Positions 1 through 6,876 of a stretch of 10,093 bases of DNA are shown here, piece by piece. The stretch comes from Bacteroidales bacterium (lineage in GTDB: Bacteria > Bacteroidota > Bacteroidia > Bacteroidales > WCHB1-69), in the NCBI GenBank assembly GCA_031266895.1, contig JAISAD010000037.1, forward strand, positions 1 to 10,093. Reading direction: 5' to 3'. Below the pieces are notes generated by a model, which saw nothing but the letters and a program-made list of their open reading frames with translations, was not told where the DNA came from and did not search any database. Position numbers and translations under genes: made by a program. Numbering within the stretch: position 1 is the first letter of the stretch; the number at the start of each line of letters is the position of its first letter.

Positions 1-391
1 TATTGAAACCAAAAGACGTGGCATAAATCTTCTTTAATTCGGTAAAATGGATAAAGACGTAACAAACCATTTCTTTGATAACTTCGGTCATGATTCCTTT
101 ACTCCAGTATTTCTCGCCCAACCAATAACCCATTTCAGCGCCGATTCGTTCCACGTCGGTTTTTAACACAATCCCGATACCGCCAACGGCTTTTCCGTCA
201 ATCACAATCGCCATTTCGGTTGCCGGATGAGGTTTACTCAATGCCATTCCGATGAATTGCTTGCCGTCTTCTTCCGAATAGGGATGCGGAAAATAGTCGC
301 GGGCATTGTTCCAGATATGGATATTATTTGCATTTTCGGCAAGCGAAGCGGCGTCGGACAGTTGCCATTCGCGAAGTTCAAAATCGGTCAT
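1..391 (-). CDS. GNAT family N-acetyltransferase (RimJ/RimL-like), C-terminus outside window
   Basis: Reading the minus strand from an ATG at 391 gives 130 codons without a stop to the window edge, beginning MTDFELREWQLSDAASLAEN. The N-terminal part (about residues 1-50) has the pattern of small-molecule or ribosomal-protein-type GNAT enzymes, which move an acetyl group from acetyl-CoA to an amine. Residues 88-106, GYWLGEKYWSKGIMTEV, correspond to the acetyl-CoA binding motif A of the RimJ/RimL group (usual form GYWL...YWGKGYATEA). The last part of the fold is missing because the window ends. The gene starts 26 bases after the clpC stop on the same strand, so it is probably read as the distal gene of a clpC operon. 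No Shine-Dalgarno sequence is visible, as is common in this phylum. The substrate cannot be told from the sequence. Confidence 0.85.
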   Translation of the reverse strand, partial: MTDFELREWQLSDAASLAENANNIHIWNNARDYFPHPYSEEDGKQFIGMALSKPHPATEMAIVIDGKAVGGIGIVLKTDVERIGAEMGYWLGEKYWSKGIMTEVIKEMVCYVFIHFTELKKIYATSFGFN

Positions 392-417
392 AATTGCTCA
401 AATAAACAAGCGACGCA

Positions 418-2937
418 TTAAACAGATACCACCATCTCTTCTGCAACATCGTTATATGTGAGTATAACATTCTCTTTTTTAGCCAGATTTTGCATTAATA
501 TCTCTTCGGCCAGCACATCCTCCACATATTTTTGGATGGCACGTTTAAGCGGACGAGCGCCATAGTGGGTGTCCCATCCTTTTTCTACTAGAAACTCCTT
601 GGCTTTGTCGCTTACCTCCACATTGAGGCCAAGCGCTTTCACCCGTTTGAGCACTTTGGCCAATTCGATATCAATAATTTTTATAATATCTTCTTTTTCA
701 AGGCTATTGAAATATACAATATCATCAATACGGTTTAAAAATTCGGGAGCAAATGTCTTTTGCAGGGCTTGTTCTATTACTCCCTGTTCCAAATTTTTCT
801 TATTGGCCGTTCTGGCAGAAGTAACAAAACCTACGCCGGTACCGAAATTTTTCAGTTCGCGCGATCCTACATTAGAGGTCATAATAATAATACTGTTTTT
901 GAAATCTACCTTGCGGCCTACTCCGTCTGTAAGCACTCCGTCATCAAATACCTGCAGCAGCACATTGTAAACATCGTGATGTGCCTTTTCTATTTCGTCA
1001 AGCAAAATGATAGAATAGGGTTTGCGGCGCACTTTTTCTGTCAATTGCCCGCCTTCTTCATAGCCTACATAGCCGGGAGGCGCACCGATAAGCCGGGAAA
1101 CGGTATGCTTTTCCATATATTCGCTCATATCTATTCTGATAATATTATCTTGAGAATCAAATAGATATTCGGCTAAAATTTTAGCCAGGTAGGTTTTCCC
1201 AACACCGGTAGGCCCTAAAAAAATAAAAGTGCCTATTGGTTTGCTGGGGTCTTTCAGGCCGGCGCGATTGCGACGTATGGCTTTGGCAATTTTGAGAATA
1301 GCCTCATCTTGTCCAATCACTTTTCCCTTTAACTCTTCGGACATTTGCATCAGACGCTCGCCCTCGTTTTTGGCGATGCGTTTCATAGGCACGCCGGTCA
1401 TCATGGCAATTACTTCGGCCACATTTTCATCGGTAACCAACGGACGTTGTGCATTAGCCTCCATTTCCCAATTTTTCGTTATCTGTTCCTGTCGTTCTTC
1501 AGCAACTTTTATAAGGTCTCGATAGTTGGAGGCATCCTTATACTTGTAATCTTTAATGGCCTCCTCTTTCAAATGCTGCAGCTTCTCAATCTCCTTTTCA
1601 ATATCAAGCAATTCGGCAGGCACTTGAATATTGGTAATATGCACCCGCGAACCGGCTTCGTCCAGTGCATCAATGGCTTTGTCGGGCAGGCATCGATCAG
1701 TAATATACCGGTCGGTAAGCAACACACAGGCCTGCAAGGCCTCCTCGGTAAAGCGAACTAAATGGTGATCTTCGTACTTATCTTTAATATTGTTTAAAAT
1801 GGCAATGGTTTCTTCGATAGTAGTGGGTTCCATTAATATTTTTTGAAAGCGACGTTCCAATGCCCCATCTTTCTCAATGTGACGGTATTCGTCAAGGGTA
1901 GTAGCCCCGATACATTGCAGTTCTCCGCGTGCCAGAGCCGGTTTAAACATATTGGAAGCGTCGAGGCTACCGGGAGAACTGCCTGCACCCACCATCGTGT
2001 GCAACTCATCAATAAAGAGAATAACATCCTTATTGGATTCCAGTTCTGTCATAATGGTTTTTACCCGCTCTTCAAACTGCCCTCTATATTTAGTACCGGC
2101 CACGAGTGAAGCCATGTCAATGCTCACCACTCGCTTATTGAGCAGCAGGCGCGACACTTTTCCCTGTATTATTCTTAGGGCAAGTCCTTCGGCGATAGCC
2201 GATTTTCCCACTCCCGGTTCGCCAATCAGTACCGGATTATTCTTTTTGCGGCGACTCAAAATCTGGGCGATGCGTTCCAACTCTTTTTCACGCCCCACAA
2301 TAGGGTCAAGTTTGCCCTCTGCCGCATATTGGGTCAGGTCTTTCCCAAAACTGTCGAGCATGGGAGTAGCCGATTTAATGCCACGATTGCGATCTGTATC
2401 CCGTTTACGGGAGGATTGGCTGCGGTCTTCTTCTTCTTCTTCCTCCTCATCATCCTGATAGCTGTTGCTCATGGTGGGGGCAGAATCATTTTCCATACCC
2501 AGTTCCGAATTAAAGGAGTTATAGGTAATGCCGCGTTCATTCAAAATCATGCGTACCACATTATTGGATTCGCCGCGATCATTTTTTAGCAGCGACAACA
2601 CAAAATGAGTCGCCTCTACCGTCAGGCTTCTAAACTCTCTTGAAGCCAACCCTGCATAACGTAAAATTTTTTCCGCCATCGGATTATACATCAACTCCTG
2701 CGGGAGCATATTTTCTTCCGATTCTGTTAATTCCAGCATGCTTTCGAGGCGAGTGCGCAGCAAATCCCTATCTACCTTATAAAGTGCCAATAACTGTTGC
2801 AGTTGCGTATTGTTCGGATATTTAAGCACGCCAATCATAATATGTTCTACGCCTATTGAGAGCGATTTATACTGTTTCGCCACTCGTTTTGCCTCATCTA
2901 GGGCAAACTTCATCTCGTCAGAATAGCTAAAATCCAT
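418..2937 (-). CDS. clpC: ATP-dependent Clp protease ATP-binding subunit ClpC
   Basis: Complete 839-residue class I Clp/Hsp100 ATPase: a hexameric unfoldase that threads proteins into the ClpP peptidase in the cytoplasm. Order of parts: N-domain with two Clp-N repeats (about 1-150), acidic linker (162-171), first AAA+ module with Walker A GEPGVGKS (239-246) and Walker B ILFIDEL (306-312), a middle region with a UVR-like coiled-coil (about 443-485, typical of ClpC rather than ClpA or ClpB), second AAA+ module with GPTGVGKT (575-582) and IILLDEIE (643-650), a VGF tripeptide (702-704) matching the ClpP-docking loop, and the C-terminal GARPLKRAI segment (793-801). An upstream in-frame ATG at 2967 would add ten residues, but it lies beside and partly upstream of the promoter -7 box. 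The start at 2937 gives the family N-terminus MDFSYSDEMK. The length is normal and no key residue is missing. Confidence 0.97.
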   Translation of the reverse strand: MDFSYSDEMKFALDEAKRVAKQYKSLSIGVEHIMIGVLKYPNNTQLQQLLALYKVDRDLLRTRLESMLELTESEENMLPQELMYNPMAEKILRYAGLASREFRSLTVEATHFVLSLLKNDRGESNNVVRMILNERGITYNSFNSELGMENDSAPTMSNSYQDDEEEEEEEDRSQSSRKRDTDRNRGIKSATPMLDSFGKDLTQYAAEGKLDPIVGREKELERIAQILSRRKKNNPVLIGEPGVGKSAIAEGLALRIIQGKVSRLLLNKRVVSIDMASLVAGTKYRGQFEERVKTIMTELESNKDVILFIDELHTMVGAGSSPGSLDASNMFKPALARGELQCIGATTLDEYRHIEKDGALERRFQKILMEPTTIEETIAILNNIKDKYEDHHLVRFTEEALQACVLLTDRYITDRCLPDKAIDALDEAGSRVHITNIQVPAELLDIEKEIEKLQHLKEEAIKDYKYKDASNYRDLIKVAEERQEQITKNWEMEANAQRPLVTDENVAEVIAMMTGVPMKRIAKNEGERLMQMSEELKGKVIGQDEAILKIAKAIRRNRAGLKDPSKPIGTFIFLGPTGVGKTYLAKILAEYLFDSQDNIIRIDMSEYMEKHTVSRLIGAPPGYVGYEEGGQLTEKVRRKPYSIILLDEIEKAHHDVYNVLLQVFDDGVLTDGVGRKVDFKNSIIIMTSNVGSRELKNFGTGVGFVTSARTANKKNLEQGVIEQALQKTFAPEFLNRIDDIVYFNSLEKEDIIKIIDIELAKVLKRVKALGLNVEVSDKAKEFLVEKGWDTHYGARPLKRAIQKYVEDVLAEEILMQNLAKKENVILTYNDVAEEMVVSV
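2426..2455 (-). repeat. Trinucleotide run encoding the acidic linker of ClpC
   Basis: On the coding strand this is a GAT/GAG/GAA-rich run giving two Asp followed by seven Glu and another Asp (ClpC residues 162-171), between the N-domain and the first AAA+ module. Five consecutive GAA codons form a simple repeat that could change length by slippage in steps of one residue without breaking the frame. It sits in a flexible linker where length change should be tolerated. Confidence 0.6.
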
Positions 2938-2956
2938 TTTTTCCAAATTTTGCGTG

Positions 2957-2986
2957 CAAAAATACAATAAAAACAGTTAAGCAAAA
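2957..2986 (-). promoter_or_regulatory. Bacteroidota-type promoter for clpC
   Basis: Minus strand: the -7 box TATTTTTG (2964-2957) matches TAnnTTTG exactly. A TTTTG (2986-2982) stands 17 bases upstream as the -33 element, within the spacing accepted for the primary sigma factor of this phylum. Transcription would begin about ten bases upstream of the ATG at 2937, giving a very short leader. This supports that start over the ATG at 2967. Confidence 0.6.
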
Positions 2987-3079
2987 GTTTGAGGTCGAGG
3001 CAAACGCGTTAAAGCTTATCTTTAATAACTCCTCTTTTTATAGTCGTAATGCTCGAAAAGCTACAATGTGATTTTTTTT

Positions 3080-3102
3080 GAAAATAAGGAAGTTTTATTT
3101 TC
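3080..3102. repeat. 8-base perfect inverted repeat upstream of the mmdA promoter
   Basis: GAAAATAA at 3080-3087 is matched by TTATTTTC at 3095-3102 with a 7-base spacer. It lies about 40 bases upstream of the proposed mmdA -7 box, where an activator or repressor dimer could bind. All stem bases but two are A or T, and the surroundings are A/T runs, so chance is a real alternative. Confidence 0.3.
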
Positions 3103-3120
3103 TATTAAAATCAAAATCCG

Positions 3121-3151
3121 TTTTTTTATTTCAAAAATTTTGGTACTTTTG
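3121..3151 (+). promoter_or_regulatory. Probable Bacteroidota-type promoter for mmdA
   Basis: TACTTTTG at 3144-3151 matches the TAnnTTTG -7 consensus exactly. The -33 position, around 3121-3124, reads TTTT, one base off TTTG. Transcription would start near 3158, about 105 bases before the ATG. A second T-rich string near 3179-3187 has one base too many to fit the consensus. Confidence 0.5.
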
Positions 3152-3262
3152 CACACTCAAAAATAATTTCAAAATTTGTATTTTTTGATCATGCTATCTT
3201 CATTTTTATAATGCACATTTCTTAGAAAACAATATTCGTAAAATATTTAATATTACATAATT

Positions 3263-4822
3263 ATGACAATGCAAGAAAAGATTAACGAGTTATTGGAAAA
3301 GCGCAAGGAAGCTCGTTTGGGCGGTGGCGAAAAACGTATCGAAAAGCAGCATACTCAAGGTAAATTTACGGCAAGAGAGCGTCTTTTGATGTTTCTTGAT
3401 GAGGGCAGCTTTGAAGAATTTGACATGTTTGTTACCCATCACTGTACCAATTTCGGATTGGAAAAAGAGAAATACTACTCCGATGGCGTAGTTACCGGTT
3501 ACGGCACAGTTGCAGGCCGCCTGGTGTACGTATTCTCGCAAGACTTTACCGTATTCGGCGGTTCTCTTTCTGAAACCGTATCGAAAAAGATCTGTAAAAT
3601 TATGGATCAGGCCATGAAAGTGGGTGCTCCCGTAGTAGGCTTTAACGATTCGGGCGGCGCTCGTATCCAGGAGGGCGTAAACAGCCTTTCCGGTTATGGC
3701 GAAATCTTTCAACGCAATATTATGGCCTCTGGCGTTATTCCGCAAATCTCGGTTATTTTCGGCCCTTGCGCCGGTGGTGCCGTTTACTCTCCTGCACTTA
3801 CCGACTTTATCATGATGGCTAAAAATACCAGCTATATGTTTGTAACCGGCCCCAAAGTGGTAAAAACCGTTACCAATGAAGATATTACGGTTGAAGACCT
3901 TGGCGGAGCCAGCATCCACTCTACCAAATCGGGTGTAGCCCATTTTGCAGTAGATAATGAAGAAGAAGGCATTATCATGCTGCGCGAATTGATGAGCTAC
4001 CTGCCTTCCAACAATATGGAAGAGCCGCCGTACATGGCTACCAGCGACCCCATTAACCGTTTGGAAGATGAACTGAACCAGATTATTCCCGACAATCCGA
4101 ATAAGCCTTACGATATTAAGGCCGTGATTACCGGCATTGTTGATGACGGTAAGTTTTTGGAAGTACAGCCCAATTATGCATCCAATATTATCGTCGGTTT
4201 CGCCCGTTTCAATGGCATGTCGGTAGGCATTGTGGCCAATCAGCCTAAATATTTGGCCGGCTGCCTCGACATCAACGCTTCGCGCAAAGGCGCGCGTTTC
4301 GTGCGTTTTTGCGATGCTTTTAACATTCCATTGGTAACTCTGGAAGACGTGCCCGGATTTTTGCCCGGCTCAGGTCAGGAGTACGGCGGTATTATTCTGC
4401 ATGGGGCAAAACTGCTCTACGCTTATGGGGAAGCTACCGTGCCGAAAGTTACGGTTATCCTGCGCAAAGCCTACGGTGGCGCCTATATCGTAATGAGTTC
4501 CAAACACCTGCGTGGCGATGTAAACTACGCATGGCCAACTGCCGAAATTGCCGTTATGGGAGGCAAGGGCGCTGTGGAAGTGCTTCTGGGGAAGGAGATT
4601 AAAGCTATTGAAGACCCTGTAAAGCAAGCCGAATTTATCGCCGAAAAAGAGAGTAATTACCGGAATGTTTTCGCTAATCCATACGTGGCCGCTCACGACA
4701 GCTATATTGATGATGTGATTGAACCGCGCAACACCCGCTTCAGAGTTATCAGAGCGCTCGAATCATTGAAAAATAAGCGATTGGAAAATCCGGCTAAAAA
4801 ACACGATAATCTGCCATTGTAA
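3263..4822 (+). CDS. mmdA: Biotin-dependent carboxyltransferase subunit, methylmalonyl-CoA decarboxylase alpha / propionyl-CoA carboxylase beta family
   Basis: Complete 519-residue carboxyltransferase of the crotonase-fold acyl-CoA carboxylase family, which moves CO2 between carboxybiotin and propionyl- or methylmalonyl-CoA. The N-terminal half has the CoA-site motif DSGGARIQEG (129-138) and GPCAGGAVYSPALTDF (167-182), whose GG supplies an oxyanion hole. The C-terminal half has VPGFLPG (363-369) and KAYGGAYIVM (402-411) for the biotin side. ARLGGGEKRIEKQH (17-30) and the GKFTARERL segment after it are typical for the family. Length is normal. The start could be Met1 or Met3, and neither has a Shine-Dalgarno sequence. 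The next gene, 46 bases on, encodes an OadG-like subunit. This favours a sodium-pumping methylmalonyl-CoA decarboxylase or transcarboxylase over a plain propionyl-CoA carboxylase, though the reaction direction cannot be read from sequence. The name mmdA is therefore a best fit; pccB is the alternative. Confidence 0.93.
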   Translation: MTMQEKINELLEKRKEARLGGGEKRIEKQHTQGKFTARERLLMFLDEGSFEEFDMFVTHHCTNFGLEKEKYYSDGVVTGYGTVAGRLVYVFSQDFTVFGGSLSETVSKKICKIMDQAMKVGAPVVGFNDSGGARIQEGVNSLSGYGEIFQRNIMASGVIPQISVIFGPCAGGAVYSPALTDFIMMAKNTSYMFVTGPKVVKTVTNEDITVEDLGGASIHSTKSGVAHFAVDNEEEGIIMLRELMSYLPSNNMEEPPYMATSDPINRLEDELNQIIPDNPNKPYDIKAVITGIVDDGKFLEVQPNYASNIIVGFARFNGMSVGIVANQPKYLAGCLDINASRKGARFVRFCDAFNIPLVTLEDVPGFLPGSGQEYGGIILHGAKLLYAYGEATVPKVTVILRKAYGGAYIVMSSKHLRGDVNYAWPTAEIAVMGGKGAVEVLLGKEIKAIEDPVKQAEFIAEKESNYRNVFANPYVAAHDSYIDDVIEPRNTRFRVIRALESLKNKRLENPAKKHDNLPL

Positions 4823-4868
4823 CAGCTGTAAATTCCATTAATCTAAAATATTTTAAAGAAAAGAGACT

Positions 4869-5795
4869 ATGATAAAGAAGAAAAGCGCATATCTGTTTTT
4901 GTTAATATGCCTGATGTCGTTCACAGGATTTTCACAGCATATTAATGATTTGAAAATCAATGAAATATTGATTAAAAACGATACTAATTATGCTGATGAG
5001 TACGCCCGCCATGTGCCCTGGGTAGAAATATTCAATACGGCCTACAACAACGTCAATATTGCAGAATGTTATCTTACTAACGACACGACAGGACTTTACG
5101 ACGGCAGTGGCATTAAGCACTGGTATCGCATTCCCAAGGGCGATCCGCTGACGCTTATTCCCCAGCGCAGTTTCCTTATTTTTTACATGGATGATGCACC
5201 GCTTTACGGTACCTTTCATGTCAATTTTGACCCCGGCAAAGAGGGAGCATCCAACTACGTGGCGCTGATCAGTTCCAACGGCAAAAAGCTGATTGATATT
5301 TTTGAATTTCCCGACTCCTTGCGCAGTGCACAACACTCGTATGGTTGCAAGGAAGACGGAATTAAAGAGGATATAGGCTTTTTGGAATATTTTACGCCCG
5401 GTTCTACCAACAGGGTATTTGAAGGGTTAACCAAAGCCGAACAGTTGCAGCAGCGAGACCCCTATGGAATAGGACTGGCTCTTATCTCTATGGCTGTGGT
5501 ATTTATTGCTTTAGCTATTATCTTTCTGATGCTGAAGCTCTTTGCCCGCTTAAACAGGAGTAAAAAGCCGAAAGCCAGGAGCGAACAGCCTGTAGCCGCA
5601 ATGCAATCCGCTTCAACTAAAGATGAGGACGACATTACCGGTGAAGAGCTGGCTGCTGTGGCCGCTGCCTTACAGTTTCATTTTGCCGATAGGCATGATG
5701 TGGAAAGCGAAATCATTACATTGGAAGCACAGGCAATGCCTTATTCTCCATGGGCACAGAAGCATATTTCATTTAAAAAAGTAACCAGAAAATAA
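4869..5795 (+). CDS. OadG-family membrane subunit with N-terminal lamin-tail domain
   Basis: 308 residues. A signal peptide (about 1-22, hydrophobic core LFLLICLMSF) is followed by a lamin-tail-like beta domain (about 24-180; the pattern INEILIKND...WVEIFN is typical). Next come a single membrane span (about 200-225), a basic stretch (RLNRSKKPKAR) and a tail, TGEELAAVAAALQFHF...SPWAQKHI (257-300). That tail is the hallmark of OadG/MmdD-type gamma subunits, the small membrane anchors of sodium-pumping biotin-dependent decarboxylases. The lamin-tail domain should face the periplasm and the OadG tail the cytoplasm. It is probably cotranscribed with the carboxyltransferase, and an AGAGA-like purine run precedes the ATG at 4869. 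In Bacteroidota this fusion is usually followed by a biotin carrier and OadB, but neither follows here. What the lamin-tail domain does in this complex is not known to me. Confidence 0.85.
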   Translation: MIKKKSAYLFLLICLMSFTGFSQHINDLKINEILIKNDTNYADEYARHVPWVEIFNTAYNNVNIAECYLTNDTTGLYDGSGIKHWYRIPKGDPLTLIPQRSFLIFYMDDAPLYGTFHVNFDPGKEGASNYVALISSNGKKLIDIFEFPDSLRSAQHSYGCKEDGIKEDIGFLEYFTPGSTNRVFEGLTKAEQLQQRDPYGIGLALISMAVVFIALAIIFLMLKLFARLNRSKKPKARSEQPVAAMQSASTKDEDDITGEELAAVAAALQFHFADRHDVESEIITLEAQAMPYSPWAQKHISFKKVTRK

Positions 5796-5890
5796 CTATA
5801 AATCTTTTTCAAGCACAAGATTCTGTTCGAGTTATTTTATGCCGGCAGAATCACTATTTTCACTTAAATGTATAGAAAGGAGATAAAGTT

Positions 5891-5953
5891 ATGAGAAAGG
5901 CGGGGAGTTTATGGAAAACAGTTGATGCATTTACGTGTGTATGCAGTGAATGA
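5891..5953 (+). CDS. Tiny ORF (20 aa) with strong Shine-Dalgarno sequence, possible leader peptide or gene remnant
   Basis: An ATG at 5891 is preceded by AGGAG at 5878-5882 with an 8-base spacer, the best ribosome binding site in the window and atypical for this phylum. It encodes MRKAGSLWKTVDAFTCVCSE and stops at a TGA inside the first hairpin repeat. Past that TGA the same frame stays open for 24 more codons (to a second TGA at 6023-6025), ending just before the lipoprotein start at 6029. It could be a translated leader upstream of the lipoprotein gene, or the remains of a small gene broken by the TGA. I do not recognise the peptide and assign no function. Confidence 0.3.
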   Translation: MRKAGSLWKTVDAFTCVCSE

Positions 5954-5984
5954 CTACATGCGTATGTAGCGAATGACTACATAC
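5939..5984 (+). repeat. Two tandem 23-base hairpin-forming repeats
   Basis: Units at 5939-5961 and 5962-5984 differ at 4 of 23 bases by hand alignment. The second unit is a perfect hairpin: GTATGTAG, a 7-base loop, then CTACATAC. The first unit has the same stem with one mismatch and one G-T pair. No T-run follows, so these are not ordinary terminators. They could be a protein-binding or insertion-related site, or a member of a dispersed repeat family. Confidence 0.7.
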
Positions 5985-6028
5985 TGTTTCAGCGAAGAGT
6001 TGCATGCAGAAGAAACAAAAGATGATAT

Positions 6029-6613
6029 ATGAGTAACGAAAAAAGTAAGAATACAATGAAGCAGAAACGACAAAAACAAACTTGCCAAGCTAAAACGCTG
6101 GCTAGCCAATGTGCAAGGGCAATAGTACCTTGCTTAGTATTAATACTGTTACTTACGGCGGGGAGCTGTAAGGACCCCGGTAAAGATCCCGATGAAAAGC
6201 GCCCCCTGGAGGACCAGTCTATTACAGGCTCATGGAAACTTGTTGAATTAAAGTATCCGGCATATACTTATGCAGAAAATCAAACTGTTGTGGATTATAC
6301 CGACAGCAATATTATTTTTACCTTTAAGGAAAATAATACGCTACAGGTATCCGGCAGTATGCAGGAAGGATATATCCCCGAAGGGGAATACCCTTACAGG
6401 TATTGTGTTATTGTTGATGAAAAGGATATGCCTGAAGGTGGATATGGTTACGATTGCGTGATTGTAACTGATCCGTTAAGTTTCCCCGGCCCAAATCTTT
6501 ATATAGATAATTATCCTCTCTATAGTACTGTTTCTGAACAAAAAACAAAGTTAGGGATTCAGCAAGTAGATGGTGTATGGCATATTGAATTAACTAAACT
6601 AAACAACAAATAG
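6029..6613 (+). CDS. Lipocalin-like lipoprotein, copy 1
   Basis: 194 residues from the ATG at 6029. A better start may be the ATG at 6056 (Met10), because copy 2 begins with the same MKQKRQKQ at its own first codon. A long basic N-region and a hydrophobic core (AIVPCLVLILLLTAGSC) end in a lipobox with Cys47 as the lipidation site. The acidic and proline-rich stretch after it could act as a surface-export signal, as known for Bacteroidota lipoproteins. The mature part begins ITGSWKLVE (65-73), the first strand of lipocalin-like domains in this phylum, followed by beta-strand patterns such as NIIFTFK and TLQVSGS. An internal 18-codon duplication makes it longer than copy 2. The stop lies 2 bases before the truncated protease gene, so translation is probably coupled. 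The fold call rests on pattern only; ligand and role are unknown. Confidence 0.8.
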   Translation: MSNEKSKNTMKQKRQKQTCQAKTLASQCARAIVPCLVLILLLTAGSCKDPGKDPDEKRPLEDQSITGSWKLVELKYPAYTYAENQTVVDYTDSNIIFTFKENNTLQVSGSMQEGYIPEGEYPYRYCVIVDEKDMPEGGYGYDCVIVTDPLSFPGPNLYIDNYPLYSTVSEQKTKLGIQQVDGVWHIELTKLNNK

Positions 6614-6876
6614 ATATGCAAACAATAAAACAAATTATCGTATTATTATGGTGCACAGGTTTTGCATCTATCGCTATGGCTCAAAATATGGTCTATTATG
6701 AGATAGAGCAGGCCAAAGCAGATAAAATTTCTTTTACCTCTATTCCGAATGTTTTTACAAAAACAACAAGCGATTTTAAATCCGAAAATTATTTTACCCA
6801 TCCTGAAGAGGTGTCATTTTTTAATTACACTCCCGTCAATTTGGACAATCAGGAGGCCATCAGTTTTGCTATTCCT
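6056..6876 (+). repeat. Direct repeat, first copy of the lipoprotein/protease module
   Basis: This stretch is repeated at 6943-7708 in the same orientation and order, offset by 887 bases at the lipoprotein start. Identity is uneven. By hand count it is about 89% over the 114-base lipoprotein signal region. It is lower through the lipoprotein body, with about two thirds of 59 aligned residues identical. It is poor over the protease signal peptide, then 96% (190 of 198 bases) over the first 66 mature codons of the protease. Similarity stops abruptly after 6876. Confidence 0.85.
6377..6484 (+). repeat. Internal 18-codon imperfect duplication in lipoprotein copy 1
   Basis: Codons 117-134 (from 6377) begin PEGEYPYRYCVIV, and codons 135 onward (from 6431) begin PEGGYGYDCVIV. 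The offset is 54 bases, which equals the length difference between the two lipoprotein copies counted from their shared MKQKRQKQ start. Copy 2 has a single such segment (SEGEYIYTYNVI). A tandem in-frame duplication within copy 1 is the simplest reading. Confidence 0.55.

Larger units (their letters stand above)
2938..3262. other. Divergent intergenic region clpC / mmdA
   Basis: 325 bases without a convincing gene, strongly AT-rich, with long A and T runs around 3071-3150. It holds the clpC promoter on the minus strand, a probable mmdA promoter on the plus strand, and an inverted repeat between them. I see no RNA gene, riboswitch or strong terminator hairpin. The mmdA transcript would have a leader of roughly 100 bases (about 3158-3262) with no evident Shine-Dalgarno sequence and no stable GC stem. 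Confidence 0.7.
5796..6028 (+). other. Spacer between oadG-like gene and the lipoprotein/protease module
   Basis: This 233-base stretch lies where the biotin carrier gene would be expected. It contains a short ORF with a strong Shine-Dalgarno sequence (5891-5953) and two tandem hairpin repeats (5939-5984). I see no good TAnnTTTG promoter: TATTTTCA at 5855-5862 matches only partly and lacks a -33 partner. I see no GC-rich hairpin with a T-run that would end the mmdA-oadG transcript. Confidence 0.6.

Noticed and set aside
1952..2458. 168-codon plus-strand open frame ending in a serine run
   Set aside because: It lies fully antisense to clpC. The serine run is the complement of the Glu/Asp linker codons, and no start signal or known pattern is present.
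2938..2967. Ten-residue N-terminal extension of ClpC from the ATG at 2967
   Set aside because: The extension would overlap the TAnnTTTG promoter box at 2957-2964, and the family N-terminus begins at the next Met (2937).
3290..3943. 217-codon minus-strand open frame
   Set aside because: It is antisense to the carboxyltransferase gene, whose protein is clearly recognised in the plus frame. The minus translation has no family features.
5855..5862. TATTTTCA as a promoter -7 box for the lipoprotein operon
   Set aside because: Only two of the four TTTG positions match and no TTG stands at the -33 distance.
5951..5953. Selenocysteine or stop-codon readthrough at the TGA of the short ORF
   Set aside because: No homologous protein is recognised and no independent evidence of recoding is visible. 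A short peptide or a broken gene is simpler.
5939..5984. CRISPR-like repeat or intrinsic terminator
   Set aside because: There are only two units, directly abutting with no spacers, so this is not a CRISPR array. No T-run follows the stems, so it is not a standard terminator.
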